From JANXQG01 sp037147235 (lineage in GTDB: Bacteria > Planctomycetota > Planctomycetia > Pirellulales > Thermoguttaceae), in assembly GCA_037147235.1 (NCBI GenBank), contig JBAWVO010000305.1:1-7756 (forward strand): a DNA stretch of 7,756 nucleotides. The letters run 5' to 3'. This document shows, piece after piece, positions 1 to 4,169 of the stretch. Numbering within the stretch: position 1 is the first letter of the stretch; every line of letters starts with the position of its first letter. A program made the translations under genes and the position numbers. The notes beneath the pieces are model-generated. The model ran no database searches, had not been told where the DNA came from, and saw only the letters and a list, made by a program, of their open reading frames with translations.

Positions 1-3
1 AAC

Positions 4-47
4 TGGCTGGTTTTGAAGCGCCTCTCGGTGGCTGGTTTTGAAGCGCC
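4..47. repeat. two-copy 25-bp-period direct repeat at left edge
   Basis: A 19-bp unit, TGGCTGGTTTTGAAGCGCC, occurs at 4-22 and again, identical, at 29-47, separated by 6 bases. The array may continue to the left of the window. Its period is not a multiple of three, so the copies would be read in different frames. No function is recognised. It lies beyond the terminator that ends the minus-strand pilin genes. Confidence 0.5.
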
Positions 48-112
48 CGCTGACATCGGGATACGGGATTCCTGGGCTGGGGGACAGACCGGCAAGGCCC
101 AAGAAACAAAAA

Positions 113-139
113 TGGGGCGGCAGTCCGACTGCCACCCCA
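113..139 (-). terminator. Rho-independent terminator of the minus-strand prepilin genes
   Basis: The 12-base arms at 113-124 and 128-139 enclose a three-base loop. The single mismatch (118 with 134) is C-A on the plus strand but a G-U wobble in minus-strand RNA. In that direction the hairpin is followed at once by ATTTTTGTTT, a classic U tract. It lies 85 bases past the stop codon of the 224-583 gene and is placed to end its transcript. Confidence 0.85.
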
Positions 140-223
140 AAAGATCATATTACAACTTCAAGCAATCCTAACCAACACAAACATCGACGAGCCGCGTGAT
201 GGCCGTTGGCCAGCATCGCTCGC

Positions 224-583
224 TTAATTAACGGCGCAAAGACCGGAGTTGGTGTTCACACTCTGATATGCGCTTGAAGTAACATTAGCCCGACCATACG
301 CAGCACCTCCTTCGTCCTGGAACTTACTGAACGAAGCACTGGAAGTGCAACCACCCGTGTCCGCAGCCCCCCCCCTTGATCTTACAGCAACACCCAAAGG
401 TGCCACGACCGAATACGACTGGTCCAAGGCGACCATCGCTCCGACGACACCTTGACACTCGTGAATAATCGCATCACGAATGCCGGCAACGCCACCGATC
501 ACGCCAATGACCAGTAGGGTCAACAACAGAATCCACTCGAAGGTCAAAATACCCTCATCCTCGCACCATAGACGCTTCAACAT
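224..583 (-). CDS. Prepilin-like protein with class III (Flp/Tad-type) processing site, paralogue A
   Basis: This 119-residue protein is most likely a small pilin or pseudopilin. The leader MLKRLWCEDEG ends in Gly11, followed by ILTFE with Glu16 at the +5 position, then a continuous hydrophobic helix (about 17-34). G-x4-E plus hydrophobic helix is the hallmark of class III prepilins cut by a prepilin peptidase. After the helix comes an amphipathic stretch, then a variable Gly/Ser-rich C-terminal half with Cys79 and Cys116. Both cysteines have equivalents in the paralogue at 781-1143 and could form a disulfide. The start is set by GGGAG nine bases upstream. It is the last gene before a strong terminator and lies 197 bases after the paralogue, with two small hairpins between. 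Filament assembly is inferred from the motif only; a TadE-like minor pilin or an unrelated membrane protein is possible. Confidence 0.8.
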   Translation of the reverse strand: MLKRLWCEDEGILTFEWILLLTLLVIGVIGGVAGIRDAIIHECQGVVGAMVALDQSYSVVAPLGVAVRSRGGAADTGGCTSSASFSKFQDEGGAAYGRANVTSSAYQSVNTNSGLCAVN

Positions 584-592
584 AGCAAAAAA

Positions 593-597
593 CTCCC
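593..597 (-). promoter_or_regulatory. Shine-Dalgarno site of paralogue A
   Basis: GGAG-type site (GGGAG on the minus strand) nine bases before the ATG at 583. It supports the start that gives the same short charged leader as in paralogue B. Confidence 0.65.
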
Positions 598-709
598 ATA
601 AAGCACGTGGACAAATGACCCAACATCAGGCAACACTGCCCGATTACCTATAAAAATTGGGATTCATTTCTCATCACGCAAAAAAACGTAAAACCTCTCC
701 TTCGAACCA

Positions 710-754
710 AGACCAAACATGGTCTGCCAAATCACGAGATCCCAAGAGGATCTC
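710..754 (-). other. Pair of small hairpins between the two prepilin-like genes
   Basis: In minus-strand order, GAGATCC/GGATCTC (arms 748-754 and 736-742, loop 5) is followed 10 bases later by AGACCA/TGGTCT (arms 720-725 and 710-715, loop 4). Both stems are perfect. Neither is followed directly by a run of U, so a full intrinsic terminator is doubtful. They could protect or process the mRNA, or set the relative expression of the two pilins. Confidence 0.45.
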
Positions 755-780
755 AAACAATCCGTAGCATGTTCTTATCG

Positions 781-1143
781 CTACTTCACCGGACACAGAT
801 CCAAAGTCGAATTAATAGTCTGATTCATTCCGGTAAGATCCGTATTCGATAATCGCCCACCCCCAAATTCCGCTTGATCATTACACCTAGATCCAACCGC
901 CGAGGAGGTACACGAACCACCTGAAACGTTAAACAACGCCCTTACCCCAACTCCCAAAGGCGGCTGGACTCTATACATCTGGTCAGTCGAGACCATTGCA
1001 CCAAGAACACCCTGGGCCTCATGAATGATCGCATCGCGAATCCCCGCCACGCCTCCGATCACGCCGATGACCAACAAGGTCAACAGCAAGATCCACTCGA
1101 AGGTAAGTACCCCTTCATCTTCATTCCACAACCGTTTCCACAT
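781..1143 (-). CDS. Prepilin-like protein with class III (Flp/Tad-type) processing site, paralogue B
   Basis: This 120-residue protein is a clear paralogue of the one at 224-583 and is read as a pilin or pseudopilin. The leader MWKRLWNEDEG is followed by VLTFE, with Glu16 at +5 after the presumed cut at Gly11, and then the same hydrophobic helix. Residues 13-42 are identical in the two proteins, while the C-terminal halves differ strongly. Both keep a Cys in C-T-S-S-A (Cys78 here) and one in the final residues (Cys117); Cys87 is unique to this copy. An in-frame start 32 codons upstream at 1239 exists, as does an ATG two codons upstream. I chose 1143 because AGGAGG lies seven bases before it and because the leader then matches the paralogue. 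It is 102 bases downstream of the pil_N-type gene and probably shares its transcript. Filament function is inferred. Confidence 0.8.
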   Translation of the reverse strand: MWKRLWNEDEGVLTFEWILLLTLLVIGVIGGVAGIRDAIIHEAQGVLGAMVSTDQMYRVQPPLGVGVRALFNVSGGSCTSSAVGSRCNDQAEFGGGRLSNTDLTGMNQTINSTLDLCPVK

Positions 1144-1149
1144 TAGCAT

Positions 1150-1156
1150 CCCTCCT
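1150..1156 (-). promoter_or_regulatory. Strong Shine-Dalgarno site deciding the start of paralogue B
   Basis: AGGAGGG on the minus strand abuts the ATG at 1149 but leaves an ideal 7-base spacing, counted from AGGAGG, to the ATG at 1143. This selects the latter start and argues against the longer reading from 1239. Confidence 0.75.
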
Positions 1157-1245
1157 AGGACTCGTACAACTTTCAGAAAATTAATGAGTGTCAGAAACTT
1201 TCCATACGCACTTCGCTTCTCACACCCTCCGAATTCCACCTCACC

Positions 1246-1647
1246 TTACTGGTCCTGACTTGGTCTTCGCTCGACCCGAACCACGATCACCGCCGGTGGG
1301 GCCAGCGAACTTGCCAGCCAAACGGTGAAGTTGGTTACTCCTTCGTGCATTCCAAGAACAAGCAGATCCTTTGGCCCCACTTGGACGACATCGCTCACGC
1401 CTGCATTCGACAAGGCCGTGCGGCGAATGCCATTCGGGAAACTCAATAAGCGACTTCGCCCTAGCTCGATCACCAACGGATCCTTGCTCGGCTCGACCAA
1501 CGTATACACCGCATGCCGAGTGGCATCCGATTGCGTTAGCGAACCATTCGGGGTTGTGGCATGACCATGTGACTGGGACGACGTCTCCACGGGACCACCC
1601 GCCATAACTAAGCAAACCAGCGAATTGATAATGACTAGCCCACTCAC
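1246..1647 (-). CDS. Secreted stand-alone pilus-secretin N-domain (pil_N-like) protein
   Basis: This 133-residue protein starts with a hydrophobic segment (residues 3-16) ending in AGG, a likely signal peptide. A polar Ser/Thr/His linker follows to about 55. Residues 57-125 read PLVIELGRSRLLSFP, then SNAGVSDVVQVGPKDLLVLG, then GVTNFTVWL and a final beta-rich VIVVRVERR. This order matches the T2SS/T3SS pilus-formation N-terminal domain (Pfam T2SS-T3SS_pil_N) found at the front of CpaC/RcpA outer-membrane secretins of Tad pili. Here it stands alone, without the BON and secretin domains that usually follow. The start codon is GTG at 1647, with a weak GAGGCGA site. The frame stays open upstream to a TAG at 1693-1695 and encodes Arg/Lys residues suited to a signal-peptide n-region, so a non-standard earlier start is possible. 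Its position before two prepilin-like genes supports a surface-fibre role. Confidence 0.72.
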   Translation of the reverse strand: MSGLVIINSLVCLVMAGGPVETSSQSHGHATTPNGSLTQSDATRHAVYTLVEPSKDPLVIELGRSRLLSFPNGIRRTALSNAGVSDVVQVGPKDLLVLGMHEGVTNFTVWLASSLAPPAVIVVRVERRPSQDQ

Positions 1648-2053
1648 AACGAATCTCGCCTCAAACTTCCTAACTCGCCTATCCGGTAGTCTCTAGCAGA
1701 CTCCTCGAAGCCCGCATAAGACACCCAATGATTCCAGCCTTCCAATTTGGAAAAACCCTCGTAACCCGAACAGACCTGATTCTAGCTCAGATCTGAATTT
1801 TTTGCAAGCACTTTTTTGAAAAAGAAATTGGATTTCCATGCTTTTACCCAGGATGAGGCGCGGTGCTTTGGCCAGAAGGGTGGAAATTGGGGTTGAAGTG
1901 GCGAATTTCGATGAAAGAAGGGGCGATTGATGGTAGGAAACGCCAAAGGGAAAGGTGGCTCTCCGCCGGGTTTGCGGGTAATTGTGGTGCGGGCGTCCCG
2001 CCTGCCCGAGATGTTGTGGTTGAACCGGACAGGCGAGACGCCCGCACCACAAA
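1648..2053. other. 406-base intergenic stretch
   Basis: It holds the candidate minus-strand promoter at 1779-1807 and the REP-like palindrome at 1957-2055, which reaches the next gene. Between about 1810 and 1956 I see no gene-like reading frame with a ribosome-binding site, and no clear hairpin. The short open frames crossing the region translate the palindrome and are not genes. Confidence 0.6.
1779..1807 (-). promoter_or_regulatory. Candidate sigma-70-type promoter for the pil_N/prepilin genes
   Basis: On the minus strand, TTGCAA (1802-1807) and TAGAAT (1779-1784) are 17 bases apart, close to the TTGACA/TATAAT consensus with ideal spacing. The surrounding DNA is AT-rich. A transcript from about 1772 would have a leader of about 125 bases before the GTG at 1647. 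It would cover 1246-1647, 781-1143 and 224-583 and end at the terminator at 113-139. Confidence 0.4.
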
Positions 2054-2055
2054 CT
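1957..2055 (+). repeat. REP-like palindromic repeat, copy 1
   Basis: The 26-base arms at 1982-2007 and 2027-2052 enclose a 19-base loop containing GATGTTGTGGTTGAAC. The arms contain the TGGTGCGGGCGT / ACGCCCGCACCA sequence typical of dispersed bacterial REP-type elements. It aligns without gaps to 2945-3043, with 8 differences in 99 positions. The outer GGCTCTCCG is present on the left, but its partner on the right is missing, so this copy is truncated there. The right edge supplies two bases of the stop codon of the 2054-2302 gene. No mobilising transposase is visible; dependence on a RAYT-type transposase elsewhere is inference. Confidence 0.85.
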
Positions 2056-2302
2056 AAGGCACCGGATTGGCTGTGGATGCGGAACTTGAGATCACGACCG
2101 TGGATGGATCCTCCTTCGCGGGAAAGTTCATCCCCTCAATCGAACTGCCTAGCGCGTCCTGCTGCCGCGAAATGGAGTAGTTCAGGGCGACAAAGCCTGC
2201 CAGGGCACCGATCACCAGCAGTGTCAAAAGCAGAATCCACTCCATGGTGAGCGAACCACGGCGACTTAAACGGCCACGTTGAGCCTGGGAAAAACAAGTC
2301 AT
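2054..2302 (-). CDS. Short prepilin-like protein (class III processing site)
   Basis: This 82-residue protein has an Arg-rich leader (Arg9, 11, 14, 15) ending in Gly16, followed by SLTME with Glu21 at +5 and the helix WILLLTLLVIGALAGFVAL. The core LT-x-EWILLLTLLVIG is shared with the proteins at 224-583 and 781-1143, so it belongs to the same prepilin-like family. It lacks their cysteine pair and has only a short Ser/Thr/Pro-rich tail of about 35 residues after the helix region. Its ATG overlaps the TGA of the upstream gene as ATGA, and no Shine-Dalgarno site is seen, so translation is probably coupled. The TAG stop lies at the edge of a REP-like palindrome, which may act as a 3' mRNA structure. 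A pilin, pseudopilin or membrane-anchoring role is inferred from the motif. Confidence 0.78.
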   Translation of the reverse strand: MTCFSQAQRGRLSRRGSLTMEWILLLTLLVIGALAGFVALNYSISRQQDALGSSIEGMNFPAKEDPSTVVISSSASTANPVP

Positions 2303-2781
2303 GGCATCGAAGGGGGTGGGGTGGCGGAGGGGGTTTCAATCACTTCGGCACGCTGTGGCTGCGGCCCCCGCGGATTGCCGCCCATCGAACGCTCACTCGA
2401 TAGCTCAAGCGGCAGAGGTTCGTGCATCCCCGCCTGCCAAGGATACTCGAACAGCGGGCGGTAATTGTAGGCATGGCGGTAGTAATTGCCCCGAAACGCG
2501 GTAGGGCGGTAGATATCCCGGCCATTCCCGGGATAGCAACCAAAGTGGGGCGTGTAACACGTTTGCGGCATCGGTTGCCACCAGGCTAGGCAATACTTGG
2601 CGAACCCGTCCAGTAGCCCGTCATCCTCTTTAGGATCTCGGGGCGGATTGTAATGGTAGGGCATCGGCACGTCGCGTAAAGAGGTCGGATAGCCAACCGC
2701 GGCATGGGCTGGTTGGTCGTCAACCCCAATTTCCCGATCCGCTCCCACCGTCAGCATCATCACTACGAACATCGCATGCAT
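2299..2781 (-). CDS. Secreted aromatic-rich protein of a planctomycete-type family, function unknown
   Basis: This 160-residue protein has a short N-terminal hydrophobic segment, MFVVMMLTVGA (residues 4-14), a probable signal peptide. The conserved-looking core is residues 64-122: Cys64, WWQPMPQTCY (67-76), Cys82 followed by YPGN (83-86), then YYRHAYNYRPLFEYPW (100-115) and HEP. It is rich in Tyr, Trp, Phe and Pro with three cysteines (64, 75, 82). The tail (123-160) is Pro/Ser-rich and looks disordered. I recall planctomycete hypothetical proteins with this YPGN...YNYR...YPW pattern but know no function. The ATG at 2781 has GGAG about 11 bases upstream, and an ATG three codons in is an alternative. 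Its stop overlaps the start of the prepilin-like gene (ATGA), tying it to the pilin-like genes. A role on the cell surface or in fibre assembly is inferred from that coupling. Confidence 0.75.
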   Translation of the reverse strand: MHAMFVVMMLTVGADREIGVDDQPAHAAVGYPTSLRDVPMPYHYNPPRDPKEDDGLLDGFAKYCLAWWQPMPQTCYTPHFGCYPGNGRDIYRPTAFRGNYYRHAYNYRPLFEYPWQAGMHEPLPLELSSERSMGGNPRGPQPQRAEVIETPSATPPPSMP

Positions 2782-2828
2782 GGTATAACAATCTCCATGA
2801 TAACCGAATGGATCATTTTTCTTCGTAA

Positions 2829-2846
2829 AACGGAATTTATTCCGTT
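2829..2846 (-). promoter_or_regulatory. Perfect 18-bp palindrome upstream of the 2299-2781 gene
   Basis: AACGGAAT and ATTCCGTT arms are separated by two bases. Read in the gene's direction, the 19 bases CAACGGAATAAATTCCGTT are identical to those at 4135-4153 before the TPR gene. It ends 47 bases before the ATG. It could be an operator, an mRNA leader stem or a dispersed repeat. Confidence 0.5.
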
Positions 2847-2944
2847 GTCTTGCCTAATCATCGTCTTCTGTTGGCAATTTGGTTAATCTTTACTGGATAC
2901 ATCGATTTTGACGATTGCAATGCGTCCGGATTTTGCGGTTTTCC

Positions 2945-3055
2945 GGCTCTCCGGCGGGTTTGCGGATAATTATGGTGCGGGCGTCCCGCCTGCCCAAGAT
3001 GTTGTGGTTGAACTAGGCAGGCGAGACACCCGCACCACAAACTTGGCGGAGAGCC
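2945..3055 (+). repeat. REP-like palindromic repeat, copy 2 (with outer inverted repeats)
   Basis: Inner arms of 25 bases lie at 2970-2994 and 3016-3040 around a 21-base loop. Outer arms GGCTCTCCG (2945-2953) and CGGAGAGCC (3047-3055) pair perfectly, so this copy looks complete, unlike copy 1. Orientation and loop sequence match copy 1. All three inner-arm mismatches become G-U pairs on the minus strand. It lies between divergent genes. Confidence 0.85.
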
Positions 3056-3140
3056 AGGTTTTTATTATTGACATACTTTACAAAATATGCAAAAACGGAT
3101 AGACTAGATGGAGTGTGAGGTGGTTTTAGGGAATCGTTCC

Positions 3141-3944
3141 ATGATCCGTCCTGCAATCCAATCGAGAAAAGCTGATATGACCCAGTTCGCGCCGGAGGTA
3201 CGGCATGGGTTGGATCAATTGGTTCTGGCGCTGGATTATGCCCAGGATTTGGATTGTCCTTTATGGGACTTTGCCGTGGAAATTGAGCGGCTGCTGGCCT
3301 TGGGCATGACGACGAGTGATTTGCGCTGGTTGATTAAGCGCGGCTATTTGAGTCACGCCCGGGAGGTTACCGCCTCGCAAGATCAAGATCGTCACTTTGA
3401 TCCACCGGAGCAGAATCTTGCCTTTGCCAAGAATACCTGCTTTGTGCTCACCGAGGCCGGGCAGGCCGTTCTTGCTCGAAATCCTTCCCAGGTGAATCCT
3501 GCGGTCGAGGAAATGCCGGTGGCAGTTGACCAGGACCACGGCGGGCTTATGGCGGATTTGCAAAGGGACACGCTCTCGTGCGAGTTGGCTCTCCGGCATC
3601 CCGCAGCCACCCCTAGTTGGGATGGTGAATCGCGGATCTTCTTAGTGGGGGAGTATCTCATCAAACGTTTCCGAGTTCCCTCGCCAAATCAAGAGGCCGT
3701 ATTGAGTGCGTTTCAAGAAGAGGGTTGGCCAACGGTGATCGACGATCCCTTGCCGCCTGTCCCCGATACGCCGCCAAAACAGCGGCTGCGCGATACCATT
3801 AAGGGTCTGAATCTGAGACAGGCGACGCGGATGATTCATTTTCGCGGTGACGGCACGGGTCAGCGGGTACTCTGGGAGCTTGTCGATGAGCCGAGTTCCT
3901 CGATTGACTCCGCGGACGGCCCATCTTTTCGCTTCGTGGCATAA
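3141..3944 (+). CDS. Conserved planctomycete-type protein of unknown function, possible winged-helix C-terminus
   Basis: This 267-residue soluble protein has no signal peptide or membrane segment. The N-terminal part (about 13-75) is helical, with APEVRHGLDQLVLALDYAQ, CPLWDFAVEIERLLALG and a TTSDLRWLIKRGYLSHAREV segment that resembles a helix-turn-helix followed by a wing. An acidic, variable middle follows. The C-terminal module (about 167-250) reads FLVGEYLIKRFRVPSPNQEAV, then AFQEEGWPTVIDDPLPP, a KQRLRDTIKGLN helix and HFRGDGTGQRVLWEL. I recall this Gly/Trp-rich module in many planctomycete proteins of unknown role. DNA binding is only inferred from the helix-turn-helix-like look. In-frame ATGs lie at 3108, 3141 and 3177. 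I prefer 3141 because AGGGAA sits seven bases before it, whereas 3108 lacks such a site. A large stem-loop follows the stop codon. Confidence 0.75.
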   Translation: MIRPAIQSRKADMTQFAPEVRHGLDQLVLALDYAQDLDCPLWDFAVEIERLLALGMTTSDLRWLIKRGYLSHAREVTASQDQDRHFDPPEQNLAFAKNTCFVLTEAGQAVLARNPSQVNPAVEEMPVAVDQDHGGLMADLQRDTLSCELALRHPAATPSWDGESRIFLVGEYLIKRFRVPSPNQEAVLSAFQEEGWPTVIDDPLPPVPDTPPKQRLRDTIKGLNLRQATRMIHFRGDGTGQRVLWELVDEPSSSIDSADGPSFRFVA

Positions 3945-4012
3945 AGTGGCTCTTCCGCTAGGTGCGGAACGCGAATAATTGTCTTCTGCACCTAAAACCG
4001 GAAGAGCCCTTT
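3943..4012 (+). terminator. Long two-tier stem-loop after the 3141-3944 gene
   Basis: Outer arms GGCTCTTCCG (3948-3957) and CGGAAGAGCC (3999-4008) pair perfectly. Inner arms TAGGTGC (3959-3965) and GCACCTA (3988-3994) extend the stem past a small asymmetric internal loop to a 22-base loop. AAAG/CTTT adds pairing at the base after one bulge and includes part of the stop codon. Only CTTTAATC follows, so a terminator with a weak U tract or a 3' stabilising structure is most likely. The outer arms resemble those of REP copy 2. Confidence 0.5.
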
Positions 4013-4050
4013 AATCGAAAGAAGCCCTCCTGTCGCCCACCAAGCCACTC

Positions 4051-4075
4051 CTTCGTGTTTTTCGTGGTTCCCTCT
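4051..4075. repeat. Fragment of an ACACGAA-rich dispersed repeat
   Basis: The segment CTTCGTGTTTTTCGTGGTTC resembles the ACACGAAGAACACGAAG family of degenerate repeats that I recall in intergenic DNA of many environmental bacteria. Translated on the minus strand it gives the familiar spurious N-H-E-K-H-E peptide. Only a short remnant is present, so the assignment rests on recall. Confidence 0.35.
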
Positions 4076-4100
4076 CTTCTCCGCATGGCGCACACGAAAA

Positions 4101-4109
4101 TGGTATAAT
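4101..4109 (+). promoter_or_regulatory. Extended -10 promoter for the TPR gene
   Basis: TGGTATAAT combines the TGn extension with a perfect TATAAT at 4104-4109. No good -35 hexamer is seen 16-18 bases upstream, which extended -10 promoters can do without. Initiation near 4116 would give a leader of about 54 bases holding the palindrome at 4136-4153 and the ribosome-binding site. Confidence 0.5.
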
Positions 4110-4135
4110 CCCCTAATAAACTGTTTTCGGGCGGC

Positions 4136-4153
4136 AACGGAATAAATTCCGTT
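4136..4153 (+). promoter_or_regulatory. Perfect 18-bp palindrome in the leader of the TPR gene
   Basis: AACGGAAT/ATTCCGTT arms with a two-base centre. With the preceding C it matches, over 19 bases and in the same orientation relative to the gene, the motif upstream of the gene starting at 2781. It ends five bases before the GGAG ribosome-binding site, so a bound protein or a folded leader could limit translation. Confidence 0.5.
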
Positions 4154-4157
4154 CCAC

Positions 4158-4161
4158 GGAG
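4158..4161 (+). promoter_or_regulatory. Shine-Dalgarno site of the TPR gene
   Basis: GGAG, eight bases before the ATG at 4170. It fixes a start that begins with a short basic segment and a membrane helix. Confidence 0.6.
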
Positions 4162-4169
4162 CTTCTCTC

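Larger units (their letters stand above)
2782..3140. other. Intergenic region between divergent genes
   Basis: It contains the palindromic motif at 2829-2846 and the REP-like copy 2 at 2945-3055. A perfect plus-strand TTGACA lies at 3068-3073, but no good -10 box stands 16-18 bases after it (AAAAAC at 17), so it is only a weak promoter candidate for the 3141 gene. I found no convincing -35/-10 pair for the minus-strand gene starting at 2781. AGGGAA at 3128-3133 is the likely ribosome-binding site for the ATG at 3141. Confidence 0.5.

Noticed and set aside
4..47. CRISPR array
   Set aside because: There are only two units, with a 6-base gap and no dyad or cas genes.
1..171. Plus-strand open frame running in from the left edge (56 codons)
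   Set aside because: It crosses the 25-bp repeat in two different frames and the whole minus-strand terminator, and shows no domain pattern. Chance is more likely than a gene end.
1144..1239. N-terminal extension of 32 residues for paralogue B
   Set aside because: AGGAGG sits at ideal distance from the ATG at 1143, and the extension would bury the prepilin leader, which otherwise matches the paralogue.
1693..2052. Small open frames over both REP-like copies (also 2858-3040 and plus-strand frames there)
   Set aside because: The peptides from the two places share the same sequence only because they translate the repeat (for example QPQHLGQAGRPHHNYPQTRR). No ribosome-binding sites are seen.
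3068..3073. TTGACA as a firm promoter for the 3141 gene
   Set aside because: No acceptable -10 hexamer follows at 16-18 bases, so I kept it only as a remark in the intergenic entry.
3587..3596. GGCTCTCCGG as a third REP end
   Set aside because: It lies inside the 3141-3944 coding region, encodes ordinary residues (LALR) and has no inverted partner nearby.
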